Shown: one piece after another, positions 25,091-38,760 of the stretch
Layout of the letters: each line of letters starts with the position of its first letter
Position numbering within the stretch: the first letter of the stretch is position 1
Source: Cinchona pubescens
Lineage: Eukaryota > Streptophyta > Magnoliopsida > Gentianales > Rubiaceae
Assembly (NCBI GenBank): GCA_025175665.1
Contig: JANKKI010000026.1
Coordinates: forward strand, 930,001-994,000
Length of the DNA stretch: 64,000 nucleotides
Direction: 5' to 3'
Made by a program: the position numbers and the translations under genes
Notes under the pieces: model-generated
What the model was told of the DNA's origin: nothing
The model's database searches: none
The model's input: only the letters and a program-made list of their open reading frames with translations

Positions 25091-26372
25091 ATAGCTTGCT
25101 TTCCGGGACCTGAAGATCACTGCAGTACGCACTTTCTGATGTTTCATATTGGATATAGAGTTGAATGGAGCAGAAGGATGTCCTTTTGGGAAAAGCAACT
25201 GATTGTGTTATGAAGATGCAATTAGATACTCTTAACAATAAATGTGAGCCTGTATGTATGTTTAAATGAAGAGGAACTCTCGTATTGAAAATTCATCTCA
25301 TAAGACTTGAGATTATTACTGTTCTAGATATAACTATTTGCTTCATATCTATGGCCCTAAACATGACTTCGATTCATTGGCTTAGAAGAAAGCACTTGAG
25401 CTTGAATCCATTCCCCCCCTTCCTGATTGATAGCACAAAAGTATGCTCACTCATCAAATTAAGTCAAGTCGAACACGATACGGTGAATTGAGATTACACA
25501 CTTGCACTTTAAGTGGTGAATCAGCAGGTGACGCTTGAGCCTGTAGGAAATCATTTGGTCTGACAAATTGATTTTTCTTTACTACTATCAACTTTTATTT
25601 AAGATTTTAATCATCATCTATATGGATGTTAAGTTTAGGTTGTGTTATAGTAGTGAAAAGCCAGGAAAAACATTTAAATATATCAAGGCAGTGGTTCACT
25701 AATTATGGCTATGCAATAGAGTATCATAGAGTGGTTACACCTCCCTCTTTCTTCGACCTTGAAAAAGTCAAATCAAGAACCAAAATGCTTCTTTTATGAA
25801 CTTGGTCATAAGATAAAAAGTCAAGATTTAAGCAGATGTGTTACGACTCTGATTAGGTATTGAATGTCGCTAATATCAGACTCTACAAGGGAAAATGTGT
25901 GAGGGAAATTTTATGGTTTCATTAAAATAATATGTTGTTGTGTTTTAAAGTTTGTGTCATACAAACATTCAAAACGTATAGTGTTGTATTATACCAGATA
26001 TGGTACCTGACGAGATCTTATTATGTTATCCTCTTATACACGCATTTAGTAGGGAATTAGAGATAAAAACAAGAGAGATTTGTTATTTTCTTATCAAAAT
26101 AAGAGAGAAATGTCATCTGCTTGAATTAAAAATGGACCTGCATTTTCCACGAGTGCCCAAACGACCCGCTAGGCATGTTATTGGTTTTCCCGGGCATAGA
26201 ACTGCTCACAAGTAGTGGAAATTCATGTAAACAAGCTTCATAAAATACAAGAAAGAGTATTTTGTTTGTATGCTATAGGAGTTGGCAATAGTGTCTTTAA
26301 GGTTAGGTGTTTAAACATCAGCTTTGGTGGGGATTTCTAAAATCAAGTAGTAGGAGTATTTTTTTTTTTTCT
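25091..26372. other. SOD 3' region and spacer
   Basis: Probable SOD 3' untranslated region from 25091, then spacer with no recognised gene. A short partial copy of the dispersed foldback MITE lies near 25935-25998. Confidence 0.5.
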
Positions 26373-26532
26373 GGAAAATATTTGGATAGACTCGATTTTA
26401 ATTTTATTCGTAGACTTTGTGGTTAGAATTAAATATGATAAAATTTTATTTATATCTGTTAATATCATTTGTTTTATATGATTTAAATAACAGTACAATT
26501 TGTATGAGTGGGATAAAAAAAATAAAGTTTTC
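26373..26532. mobile_element. Diverged MITE, relative of the one at 58919
   Basis: It begins GGAAAATATTTGG and ends ATAAAGTTTTCC. The interior tracks the better copy at 58919-59091: a GACTTTGTGGTTAGAATTAAA block, and TTTGTATGAGTGGGATAAAA near the right end. No clear target duplication remains. Confidence 0.5.
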
Positions 26533-27585
26533 CTCTTTTGGTATCATTTGTGTGCATTAGGTACAACTCCAACAAAGTCTCTCCAACACATACAGCCACT
26601 ACTACTGCTCCACGGTGAAATAGTTCATTAGTTTATAGTCATACTATAGTACTAGTCTTTTGTTGCCTCCCTTTAAAAGATGCAAAAGATACAAAAGTAA
26701 ATGTCTTTAATTTCGCTACAATATGACTACCATCACATGGTGCAGCATACAAGTTTAGGAAACACTGTAAGCTCTGTTTGGAGTGGAAATAATGGAGCAT
26801 TATTTAGCAAATAATAGTGTTTGGGTGTTGACTTTGATAGTTTTCGGAAATAATATTGATTTTTGAAAAAATAAAGTAATTGTTTAAATACGAAATAATA
26901 TTAAAAATAACCATTTAGATGAATAGTACATAAATAATTTAAACAATGGATAAGATGAATAATGAATAGGACAAAATATGAAATATTATTTGCGAATAAT
27001 ATTTACTAACCAAATATGAATTCTTGTTGACTAAATAATATTTGTCAAATGATGACTGTTATTTGCAATTCAAATAAGGCCGATTAGTATCATAAAAGAT
27101 GCAATTTAAATGATAAAACTAATTTATTTTATTTTTCAATCGACAACATTGTTATCTTATTTCTATTTATCTAATTTTAAAGGGGAAGAGTAGAGACATA
27201 ATTGGATCAAAAGAACTAAAAGAACTGTCTTAGTGTGCCAATTTAAATTTATGTTGAAAATAATCTAAAAAATGCAAGGACGGGAGCTTCCACAATAGAT
27301 ACTTGAGATTGAAAACCTTCAGTAAACCCATAAAGGATCTTGCCAACGTCATTCATTGTGATGTGTAAGCGAAGTAAGGGCTCAAATTGGTAAAAATAAT
27401 TGTATAATTTACATTCGCATTTATAATATCATATTGCTGGTATGTGAGAGGGCAGTAGAATTTTTCAAGAATATTATTGAAAAGGAATTTGTGGTACTCT
27501 ACATATTTTGTTTATACAACTTTTTTTTATTATTTATATATGGTACTAATTGATTAGTATAGGTATTATGTATGTGTAATGGTCG
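26533..27585. other. Spacer
   Basis: No gene. About 26772-27095 has loosely inverted ends (CTCTGTTTGGAGT and AATTCAAATAAGG) that could be an old hAT-like MITE, but the match is weak. Confidence 0.35.
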
Positions 27586-27782
27586 TTATTCACCCCACTA
27601 TGCAGAACGAGTATAACAGTCGTTGAAATTATTAAAAAGTAGGGAGTAAGTTTTAGTTATTCACCCCACAATACGGAATAAGTATAACAATAATTGAAAT
27701 TATTGAAAAGTAGGGAGTAAGTTTTAGTTATTTACCCCACGATGTAGAATGAGTATAAAAGTGTCGAAATTATTGAAAAGTA
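27586..27782. repeat. 71-bp tandem repeat, nearly three copies
   Basis: Unit starts ATTCACCCCAC, includes GAGTATAACAG and TTGAAATTATT, and ends AAGTAGGGAGTAAGTTTTAG. Copies differ by several substitutions. Confidence 0.8.
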
Positions 27783-28109
27783 ATGTTTTTCACTTTTTAA
27801 TTATCTAACGACGTACAATACTCATCCCATAATGTGAAGTTAATGATAAAAAATTTTCCCAGATGCCAAACTAAAGGGAACGGCGTAACGGTGGCGTCGC
27901 ACCGCCCTACTACCATACGTGCTTCACACAACATTAGTGATTAGCCAACCCTTATTTGTTTGTTACGCCAAGAATCTCCCACCTCATCCAAATCTCATTC
28001 TTGACATCTCCGTTTCTTAATTTATTGTTCTGTACCAATGAATCACTATTTTATATTGTGTTAACTATTTTTCCTTTTTTTTTTTCTAGATATAATTATA
28101 TATTAATCA

Positions 28110-28159
<50 letters not shown>

Positions 28160-29883
28160 TGGCTTCTTATGTGGATTTCACAATAATTTTCATTTGAAAT
28201 GTAGAAAGGAACAAAATGGTTATTATCATTTTTAGGTATACTACATGACATCTATTAAACTAGGTGTATGAATAAAAGTTTTTGTGATGAAAATCAACAA
28301 TTCCTGTAATTTTCCAAGAAAAAAATAATATTCCTTCCAAATTTGAACTACTCCATAATGTGAGTTAAAAGTTAATTTTTCCTACACTGTTAGTTTATTT
28401 ATTTATTTTTTACGTTACATCATCGGTTGTAGATGTATGTTACATATGTAAAAATAATATTTAGAATAAAAAAATTAATTACGTGACATGCATTTATACC
28501 TGATTGTATAAAAACAATTTCTATATTGTCGATGTTGGAAAAATTAATCATTTAACATATCCAACTTAAGCCAATTAAACTTACATTTTGATTTTATGCT
28601 CAACTAATTGGGTTTTGTTCATCTACAGTCAAGACTCATGCCTGTTGATTTATGTTGTACTATAAGGTAGAGTTTGATCCGTGACTTTACAAAGTAAAAA
28701 TTTAGGAAGGATCTCGCCGTTTTGGAGACAAGTTAGTTAATTGGAATGTTTAAAATAAATACTTTTAACTTGTTGATGAAAAATCAAAATTGCGAGATTA
28801 GTGTTAACAAAATTAGAAATAGGGAGAAAAAAAAGAAAGAAAAAGAAATAAGGTGAGAAGCAGTGCTTAGCTTCGGACAAATTTTACATGATAAAATATT
28901 AGGATGAATACTTTTTGAAGCAATTTTGGATAAATCAATGCTGTCTTTCGTCTATTGAGGGAGAACAATTTAGAAGTACAACTTAATTAGGTATATGCAA
29001 TGAGCTTATTAATTAGGAATTGCAAAGATTAATTAAGTATAGACATATTGATAGAACATTTTTTTTTTTTAATTAAAGGTGCCCAATTTAGAGCAGTATG
29101 TTAGTAAGACGCTTACGTTTTGGTTCAGCAAATCTGTTACTTTTTCGATCGTAGAGCACTATATTTAGGTGTTAATTTCTGATACGATAGACATCTCAAC
29201 ATAAATATAATATAAAATTAGTAAATTAACATTAAGTTTAAACGAATTTGAATTGTAAACGAGTTGATTGATAATGAATAAATAGGTCAAGTCCAGTCGA
29301 GGAAATTCATTTTTAACGGAACATGAGATATCAATACCGTAACCGTGTTCATATTCTACCCCAAAAAAAAAAAAAAGAAACAAAAAAAGAAAAAGAAAAA
29401 ATGAAAAATTTATAACCCAGGCAACCTTACTACATACTTAATTTGAAGGCTTAATTACAGTATTATTTCACATGAGCCATATCTTGGATATAAATTATTC
29501 AACTAAGGACAAAATTAAGAACGTTGATAGCTTCTTATATATAATTGGTTCATGAGCCTTATCTTGGACTTAATTAGTTATTCAAATTCAAATTGCAGGG
29601 TTAAAATAGAATCCGATACAACACATAACTAAGAAGTAGAAAATAAAGCATAAAGAGAATAATACCAAAACATCGAACCAAGTAGAACGTGTGTCATCTC
29701 GGAATCTTAATATACACGAAGAAAATTGATATTTTTTTTAGACACATATGTACATTTATCTTTACAATTAAGTAATTTTAGTAGCTGTGCTTTTTTTTTT
29801 TTTTTTTTTAAAAAATAAAAAAATTAATTTGCTAGCCTATTTGACTAACGCATCGCAGCTATAGTTTATAGGAACTGCGGAGC
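27783..29883. other. AT-rich spacer with TA microsatellite
   Basis: No gene recognised. A long (TA)n tract lies at 28111-28157; A-runs occur near 29360-29400 and a T-run at about 29790. Confidence 0.55.
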
Positions 29884-30400
29884 GTTGGGTTTGCATGGGT
29901 AAGTTTAACGTATCCCACATTGGTTTGAAAGAGAAATAAAAAATATTTAATATATAGGTTAGGTTCAAAACCTACTTATTTAGTCTTTTACGTCAAGGTT
30001 GGGTTTTAACTTATGTATTGGGTTTCTTTTGACGGGTTTTTTCATCGGCTTGAATTACTCGTTGCAAATGACTGGTATCTTCTCATCGGCTTGGATTACC
30101 CGTTGCAAGTGACCGGTATCTTGGCTTGAATTATTCGTTGCAGGTGACCGGTATTTTCTCAGTGTTAGATTGTAATTTTCTCTTCTTGGACCGTAATGCA
30201 AGGAGTGATTTTCTCTTCTTTCTTGGACCGTAATGGCAAGGAGTAATGGCAAGGAGAATTGGGGCTTGCGTGGAGTATTAAGGTGTACTTGATGAGAAAG
30301 TTAGTATGAATAGGGGAATTGTTGGATTCATGGATAAATTTCAATTGTCCCACATTAATTTGAAAGAAAAATAAAGAGCACCTGATTTATAGGTTGATCG
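29884..30400. repeat. LTR-like direct repeats around a short tandem array
   Basis: Two related blocks of about 80 bp, 29884-29966 and 30320-30400, share GTTGG.TT.CATGG.TAA.TTT, TCCCACATT and TTTGAAAGARAAATAAA. The second begins TGTTGG, as an LTR would. Between them is a ~40-bp unit repeated three times (30044-30161; core GGCTTGAATTAYTCGTTGCA). This could be a small TRIM-like element or a remnant of one; no primer-binding site is evident. Confidence 0.45.
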
Positions 30401-30460
30401 ACCGACTTAAGTTTTAAAAAAAATTATTAGAAGACAATAAACTTTAATTATAATGTATTT

Positions 30461-30611
30461 AGGAAAATTAAACTACCTTTTTATTAAGGAAACTATTTTA
30501 ATGTGTTTTAAAAATTTATATAATATAATATTATGTATTTCAAAAACTTATACTATATAAGTTTTTAAAGCTAACAAAAATAATTCCTCAATGTGTTTGT
30601 AAAATTTTCAG
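30461..30611. mobile_element. Foldback MITE (dispersed family), copy
   Basis: Inverted arms near AGGAAAATTAAACTACC and GTAAAATTTTCAG, with central AAACTTATACTATATAAG. Diverged member of the family best seen at 60623-60772. Confidence 0.5.
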
Positions 30612-30973
30612 TAATTTGACTGAGTCATCAATATTCATACGGGTAAAGAGTTGGTGTACTATCTTTGGATTTTGGGGCTCCCCAAGTAGCAGAAAAAAAG
30701 AGAGGCCTATGTCATTAATGGATATTAAAGTGTACTAGTGAAGAAAGCAAGTGACTTTCGATGCTTAATTACATAAATACGTACAGAAAATGCCAACTTG
30801 GTTAGAAAGCAAGTCGTTCTTGATTAGTACAAAATTTGGCAACCAAACCTAAACAGCATTTGGCTAAAAAAAAAAAAAAAAAAAACGTAAAAGCATGAAT
30901 TAGTGAAGATGATTTCTCACCAATCCATCTTTTCTAGTTCTTAAATACTGTCTGCCCCTAATTTCCTTTAATT

Positions 30974-31270
30974 AAAGAGGTGATTGGTTTAACGGTATAA
31001 GAATATATAAGAGGCAAGAATATGAATCAAGATTAATAATACTCTTAATATTTTTTGGTAAATAATATAGGAATTTTTACACTAAATGAAAGTGTTAGTA
31101 AATGTCTACTTTCATTTTGATTTAGATTTCAAATTGATTAATTTATTAATATAATGAAATTCATTCCAATTCAAACCAAACAAATAGGAGACTGATACAA
31201 ATTCTATACTAATAATAGGATTTATAATTCTCATTACGATTTCAATTTTTAAATATGAAAAAAAAAATCC
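30974..31270. mobile_element. Harbinger-like MITE, diverged copy
   Basis: Same layout as 48928-49201: AGAGGTGATTGGTTT at the left, GAATCAAGATTAATAATACTC, GAAAGTGTTAGTAAATGTC, AAACCAAACAAATAGG, and an ATTTCAATTTTTAAATATGAA right end. Terminal bases are eroded. Confidence 0.5.
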
Positions 31271-34200
31271 TAAATTTTAGTACCTCAGGGTAGGCTAGGA
31301 CATGCATGTTAGGTCTAGGACATTAATCCAATCAGGCTACTAGTGATGTTTTTGGCTTGTGCTTAAGCACTACTAAACCATAAAAATGTTACTTGTAATC
31401 CTTAATATATATTTATTTGTAATATTATTTGCCTTGGCTTAAAATAAACAGAATAGAGTTGGTATGCTTCCTCCAACATCCACCTAGATCGTACTGCTGC
31501 TTTTGTCTCAATTTTCTCTGCGGAAGGTAGTCGACGAGGACTGTGCACCATGTTTTACATTCTGGTTTAATTTGATGATTGCTTTTGGCATTCTATGACA
31601 AGTTTTCCAAAGATAATTTATGTAGTGATTCTGACTAGTTAATGTTGTTGACCTCAACAATTAAATCATAAGAGAGCACAAAAAAAGTTTAACAATTAGG
31701 AGCAATTTGTTGTTGTTTCATTATTCCAGCCTATCATTATTAAGGAAAATGATTTACAAAGGCATAAATTCAAAATTATTTTTTAAAATCACTCTACGTA
31801 TCAAGACCATATTAAATCACCGATTCTTGATTTTAGATACTCTGTCGGATTTCGTTTTTTTTATAAAAAAAATAAAAAATTTAGTAACACATAAATAATT
31901 TTATCATTTTGTCACTTTGTCCAATAGATGCAGTGCGTGCATGATTAATTGTGATGGTCAACAAATCTATGTAATGATTGACATGAAATTATAGAGCACC
32001 ATTCTATTCGGACTAAGTGCAAAATAAATTTGTATAATGAATTTTAAAAGGTAAAATATATAATTAATGCTGTATTTTACCATATATTAAATTAAAATAA
32101 ACTTATATACTAGCTAACCACTTCGATATTTTTTGATTTAGTTTTAGATTCCGTTGAAATTGGATACCTTCCAAATCTTTAGTAACAAACAAGTTGGAAA
32201 ACAATTGCGAATTGACATAGTAACAAAAAATTTTAATTATTTATTAATAAGGAAAAAATTCTTAGATATCAAAGCAGGTGAAAGATTTGTCATTTAGACA
32301 ACTCATTTGAATGTGTATTTGAGCAATTAATTGTCATTTTTCTTCTTGTAAATAGCACCTAATTGGATTTCCAGTTCCTCCCATGACCCTTCTCTTATTG
32401 TTAGTGTATGAATTAATTTTGTAGAATAATAGTTGGAAAAGCTTCGGAACAGAAAGGAATAGATGGCAATTTGCAATTTTGCATGCTGTTTTTTCTCCTT
32501 TTTCTGGGACGCAGCAAAGCTTTAACTTTATCATACTTATTGTCTCACCACGTTGTGGGATTAACTAATCAAATTTGTCGTTTAATGTAACAATATTTCC
32601 TATTTCATTCTCGATATTTATGAGATTTGAAATATCTTAAGAATTTGAAAGATTGGAAATTAAGTATGTCACTACTTTTCAGATTAAGAGGAAACTTGGA
32701 TCTGGTGTGTTGAGCGTCAAATTCCCATAAGCATCTTCTGTCTCATGTTGAGTATTGATCTCATACTATCTTACATTCTGATTATTTAACATTATGCTAT
32801 AACTTATAAATATTAGTATTATACTAGAACGCATATCAAATATATAAAATATGAGACATGACATCGATTGATGAAGGAAGTGCGACAAAAAATATTATAA
32901 CGGACCCTTAAATTTAGAGTTCAGTTTTTTATGCTGAGTCATATAAAAAAATACTACTATTTATTAAAAGCATGTGAAAATATATTCACTTGAATGGCTT
33001 GGAACTGGCATGAAGTTGGTGATGTAATTATTTTCTTGCTTTTACAATTATCATTGGAGATGCCAGTTTAGAGTTGGGTTCCGTCCTATCGTGTGGACAT
33101 GTGCTGCACAAAACGTACATTATTAGTGAACCGCATAACAACTTCAGGATTAATTATTTAATTAATTAGTACATTTCCATCGGAATAATCCACAATAATA
33201 TATCCAAAAAGATGGTAATATCCTGGAGAATAATCGTAGAAATTATTGGTGGTTTATTATTTTTGAGTGCTTGTGGCTCGTCGATTTAGATTTTTAAAAT
33301 GGTTATCTCATTGTTCCAATTATCAGTATCCTTTTCTTTGTCTTACTTAAACCATAATATTCTACTGGTGTTGTTGATGAAATGCACCATTTTGCAAATG
33401 TGAAACAAGAAGTTTTATTCTGATTAGACTAATCAAGTTTGACAAGTACATCTATTTTAGGTTAATACACTAGTCAAAGAAAGGCTATTAAATGCTTGCT
33501 TCAATCATCACGAAAACTATTTTTAATCAGTCCAAAATTTCTGAATTATTTATATATACTTGTCAATTGAATTTCTTTTTATACAGACGAGATTAGATTT
33601 TTATTAAATACGATCGAGTCCAAAAATTATAGTAAACTTTTAGTATATACTTTTCTTGGGTAAAAGTTTAGTATGTACTTATACATTAAGCATCTAAACA
33701 CATTCTTATGTAGGAACTCATTCTACCGTTCGCTAAAAAAAACTTATCCTTATATTTTATCTCATACAGTATACTACTATATATGTTCTCAACAGTTTTA
33801 CTGTGAGTTACTATATAATTCATTCAACATAGTATAAAATTACCCTTCTTTTATATTAGTCGTATATATTAGATTAAGGAAAATTATAAATTTAAAATCG
33901 TTTATTAAAAACAATTCACTTGATAAAATTATATTAAATAATGTAATTAAATCTTAATTTAGATATTTAATTATTTTTATTTTTATTTATAAATTTAATA
34001 ACGCGTTAATAATTTTATCACAATCATAATCTTGTATAGATGTACGTAATCGAAATATATGATCATCAGAAGTGAGTGATTGTCCAAGAAAGATACCCGT
34101 ATGGTGCAAAGTGGGCGTAGCCTCTTCACCACCTCAAACCAATAAGCCAACTTGATAATATGGGCAATTGGGCAATTGTGTGTGCGAGAGAGTGTCCCTA

Positions 34201-34756
34201 CCTTAAGCCAACTTTAGAACTTAGAAGTGAGAGTGCAAAGAAGATAGAGACAGATAAAGAAATCCAATTAATTTTATCATTTAATACAAAAAATAGTTGA
34301 TGAAAAGGCAGTTGTGGTGGGTTTGCTTGAAAGCCAACCGAATCTCGTTATTTTGCCTTACTACCTCATACTTGAATCTCTTTTTATCTTTTCTCCCCCC
34401 TCTCTCTCTCTCTCACACATATACACACACTTACTGTGTGTTGTGTGTGTGTAATTGTAGAAAATAAGTCTACTTTTCTTGAAGTGTAAGAAGACATGGA
34501 GTGAGTGAGGTGGAGCATGCCTTTAACGTGCAATTCCTTAGCTTTAATGGTTGCATTTATTGGTGACTTTCGCTGGCAAAATTTGTGTAGAAAGAAAGAA
34601 ATTGTGATCTATGAAACTGATGTCTTAATTAAAACGTTATTAATTTAACAACTTTCCTTTCATCTACTTTCACCCTAATTAATCTTGCGTCTCTTTGATC
34701 AGTTACGAATTACTACACAACCCTCTTTGTAATCCTCACCACCCCATAACAATTCG
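31271..34756. other. AT-rich spacer
   Basis: No gene recognised in either strand. A CT/CA microsatellite stretch lies at about 34393-34455, followed by ZAT upstream DNA. Confidence 0.5.
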
Positions 34757-34902
34757 AGAGAATTTTACAGTTCCGTTGAAAAAATCATCTTGTTGGCTTT
34801 AGAGTCTGTACAGTACAAGTTTTTAAAATACAAAGTATTATACCATGCAAGTTTTTAAAGTACAAAGAGATAATTCTCTCGACGGAATTGTAAACTTTTC
34901 TA
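34757..34902. mobile_element. Foldback MITE (dispersed family), copy
   Basis: Arms GAGAATTTTACAGTTCCGTT and its counterpart AACGGAATTGTAAA-like sequence near 34881-34895 are inverted. The centre has GTACAGTACAAGTTTTTAAA and a related CATGCAAGTTTTTAAAGTAC. Confidence 0.6.
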
Positions 34903-35503
34903 ATAATTTCTTCTCTAAAATTTCTGCTAATTAAGGATTAAACTAGCTAGTGTAGAGTTACATATATGAATATGCACAATATATAATTGCAAGTCAGTTC
35001 CATTTAGTACCACCACGTCTTAATTAACTCTTAATAAGCATCTAATACACCTATTAAATATACTAATCTATTTATTTTTCTCCAAAAATTTGTCTTGCAT
35101 ATACAAAAGGAACACTGATGTGGTCATTTTAAAGTTTGAAGTTCACATGCTAATTTTAAAATGTTTAATATCTTATTTCTTTATTTTAGACCGTCGGATT
35201 AATGAAAAAGCAAGTGAATCCCTATTTTTCCATCAATCTTGATTGTTTAATTAGGGGAGTGAGTACTGATATACTTTCCTAGGGGATTAGTTAAATAAAA
35301 CTAAGATGTTTGACATGTTAGGAATACTTTTATTTTTTAGAATGAGTGTAGTAGATTATGAAGGAGAAGAAAAAAAAACTTTTCCTTTCCAAGTTGGACA
35401 TGAAAGGAAGATTGGTGGCTACAAACTAACACACATACAAACTCTTCACGAGGTTGGCTTTTGTCAACTCCAAACACTTCCTTACCATTCACTACGTATT
35501 ACT

Positions 35504-35515
35504 CTATATATATAA
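35504..35515 (+). promoter_or_regulatory. TATA box of the ZAT gene
   Basis: TATATATATAAA about 140 bp before the ATG at 35654, followed by a C/T-rich leader. Position and sequence fit a plant core promoter; inferred, not shown. Confidence 0.55.
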
Positions 35516-35653
35516 ACCACAACAAAAGCCCACCCTATCACTCCTATATTCTCTCATCACACTCTTCACTTTGCTAGTCACTCCTCTCATTTTCCCCTCT
35601 ACCACTCCACAATTTCTTCAAAACTACTCTATTTTCTTGAATTTTTTTTGGGC

Positions 35654-36642
35654 ATGGAATTCATGGAAGCCTTGGAAGAGTTTTCAGGCTCGAACGATCA
35701 ATCCATAATTATCAAAGGCAAGCGAACCAAGCGTCGCCAAAGGCCTTTATCTCCGGTTGGTAGAGTAACATCTTCCTCATCAAGTGGTGGAGATGGAGAA
35801 GTGTCACCAGCCTATGTTTATTCATTAATTCCATCTTCTTCCAGTAGTGACATAACGTCATCTGTCACTAATAGTCATCCTGATCAAGAAGATGAAGATA
35901 TGGCCAATTGTTTAATTCTTTTGGCACAAGGAGAAACATGTACAAAACAAAAACTTGTTCTTGATGATCTAATGATCATGAGGAGACAATTAAGAGGGAA
36001 AAATTCAGTAGCCGAAGATTCAATGAAATGGTCACTACAACAAATTCAGGTGGAAAAGTTGGATTCTTTGCTTATGAATGCAAAACATGTAATAGAACTT
36101 TTCCATCATTTCAAGCTTTAGGTGGGCACAGGACAAGTCACAAGAAGCTTAAGATAATTAACGTAGAAGACAATAGCAAAGCCACAATTCTTGCTACTAC
36201 TACAACACCTTTCTCCAACGATCATCATCAAGAAGAAGAACAAGAAGAAAAAGAAATGGAAAAAGCTACAATTTCTATTAATCACATCTAACAAATCTTG
36301 TATTAGCAACAAGGGCTCAAAGATTCATGAGTGTTCGATATGTGGAGCTGAGTTTGGATCCGGACAAGCTTTGGGAGGTCATATGAGAAGACATAGAAAT
36401 CCTAGTACTACTATTACTAGTAAAGTTTCCGTGATTCTTGAAACTGGCCCAAGTAGTAATCTTGATAATTTCATGATGTGGAAAAGTCTAGGAATATTTT
36501 TCCTTTGGATCTTAACTTGCCAGCTCCATCATCTGAAGATGATGATCTTCAAAGGGATTTGAAGTTTCAGTTTTCAGCCAATCAACAACAACCACAACAT
36601 CTTGTGTTCTCAGCCCCGGCCTTGGTGGATTGCCATTATTAA
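35654..36642 (+). CDS. ZAT5-like C2H2 zinc-finger repressor, intronless, with indels
   Basis: Plant two-finger C1-2i zinc-finger proteins bind DNA through QALGGH helices and repress stress-related genes in the nucleus. The chosen ATG gives MEFMEALEEFSG. A basic KGKRTKRRQRP motif follows, then MANCLILLAQG, an acidic-flanked helix seen in ZAT5-type members. Finger 1 is CKTCNRTFPSFQALGGHRTSH (about 36073-36135). Finger 2 is CSICGAEFGSGQALGGHMRRH (about 36332-36395). The EAR repression motif LDLNLPAP is at about 36508-36531, and the protein ends DCHY. Three frame slips, near 36022, 36288 and 36490, separate these blocks; each block is intact and in the right order, so sequence error is likelier than decay. 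The exact ZAT subgroup is less certain than the class. Confidence 0.88.
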
Positions 36643-37557
36643 ATGAAAGAAAGAAAATGTTAATTCAATACTAGTACATTGTTTGATTTTACTTTCTTAA
36701 ATTATGATAATTAATTAATTAATTGTTATTACTTGAATTAATAATGATATTTAATTATCAATTCTTTGAATTTTTTGTTGGTTCGTTCAATTTAAAAAAA
36801 AAAATATATATTTCCAATATTGATCATCTATATTTGTGTTTTTTTTCCCTTTAAACCCACCTTTTTTTTCCTACCTAAAACAAGTCAAATCCATAATCAA
36901 TAAATCATTAAAAAAATATCTTATCATTTAAATTACAATTTGTTATCTGCCTGTGTTGAAGATGAATACTTTGAGTAAGCATGGTTGGTGTACAAGGTTG
37001 CCTTTCATTCACGAAATGTGAGCGCGAGAAGGCATCATTTTGTTTTATATATATATTTTTGTCCCTTTGCTGATGATAAATCTTGAATATGTATTTTTGT
37101 TCTTACTTGAGAGGGATGGCAATGAATGACACTCCTAAAGTCAGAATTTTTTTTTTTTTTTTTTTTGTGGGATAGCATTACCACAACCAAAAAAATCATG
37201 GATTGGGTTCTTTTTGTTTCCGTTATAATAAAGCCAAATTACACAACGCAAAAATAAAAAGGAAAAAAGATGGGGAATTAAAGGAAGAAAAAAGAAGAAA
37301 AAAATTGCCGTTCTATCTGTTCTATTAAATGACAAAAGAATAAATGGATAGGAAGATAAGCTGGTAACTGACAGGTACTCCTATAGTCCTATGTACATAT
37401 AATCTTCTTTGCATGTATGTACATACACAAACTTTTTTTTATCTGAAATAATTACTGAACATGTCTAGTTTATTTAATTAATATTTCAGATAAAAAAAGT
37501 TAGAAATCCTTTATTTGGAATGAAAGATCTATTTTTTTTAATGAAACACCTCTTATT
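36643..37557. other. ZAT 3' region and spacer
   Basis: AT-rich, no gene. A T-run lies at 37147-37166. Confidence 0.5.
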
Positions 37558-37566
37558 TATAGAAAA

Positions 37567-38760
37567 GGGATAATTTCAGAAACCTTCCCTGAGGTTTAAG
37601 TTAATTTCACTTAGTACCCCTGAACTTTAAAAATTATCACTTACCTCTCTTATTTCAATTTTTTTGTAATATTTTCATCCCATTCTTTTAAAAAATTAAT
37701 TGAAGTGGAGAGAGACTCCTTTTCTCCCAATTTTACCCCTAGTTCAAAGCTTTTATTGATTAAAATAGTTGGAAGAAAAAGAAAAAAATGTATAAAATAA
37801 TTATTAACAAATAACAATAGGTTGTAACTTTTCATATCTTTCACCAATTAATGTCAAAAATATATTTTAATTATCTTTTATTTTACAAGTTAATGAATAA
37901 AAAACAAATAACATTTTTTATTGTCATATATTATGTATATTTACGTATTCTAAATTTTGTTTAAGACGACACATACAAACACATTATTACGTTTCTAATT
38001 ATTAATAACATATAAGTTGGCTAAAAACTTTATCAAAAAATTCATTTAATTTTTTAAGAGTTTGTGATTTTCCAAACAAATTCAAATCATGTTTATTTTT
38101 TATAATATATGGTAATTTTTTTATGCATTCAAATTTTTGTTCGAATCAATATACACTAGCACATTACTTAACTATATTTTTTAAAATAAATTTATTAATT
38201 TTTTTTGAATCATTCATATTTCAATTTCGAGTTTTGATTTACCAACAAAATAGTACTAGTGATATTTATTTATTATATCATATGGTATGTTTTACGTATT
38301 CAAAACTTTTATTCAAATCGATGTTAAAAAATACATTAATATGTACAATATTTTCATAAATTTACTAGCCAAAAAATTTACCGATAGAATATATATTTTT
38401 ATTTTATAATTTGTTATTCTCCAAACAACATACTAATTATGTGTTTTTATGTGGTGAAGATTTTTATTAAAACATAAAAGTAATCAAATTAATGCATGCA
38501 CACACACACATATTAAAATTTGAAGTTGATAAAAAATTATTAGAAACGAAAAGGACATCAAGTGAAAATTGTCAAAAATCTCATTGAAACTACTCTTTTG
38601 TAATATGGCTAAGGTATATGGGTTATAAATGTCATTTCAGGCATTTTAGCACCATAAAGAGACCCATTGGCAAGAGAGAGGAGGTAAGTAATATTTTTAA
38701 AAATTTAAAAGTGCTCACTGATATTATCATAAATTTTAGGAAAATTTTATAAATTATCCC
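37567..38760. mobile_element. Non-autonomous MULE, 1,194 bp
   Basis: The terminal inverted repeats of about 80 bp begin GGGATAATTT at both ends and remain alignable inward to ACTTACCTC. Flanks TATAGAAAA (37558-37566) and TTTAGAAAA (38761-38769) form a 9-bp target duplication with one mismatch, the usual MULE length. The interior has no transposase coding and is very AT-rich. Confidence 0.8.

Noticed and set aside
26772..27095. hAT-like MITE
   Set aside because: Inverted ends match at only about 8 of 13 positions and no 8-bp duplication is visible.
27956..28186. Plus-strand ORF of 76 residues
   Set aside because: Its second half is an Ile/Tyr repeat made by a TA microsatellite.
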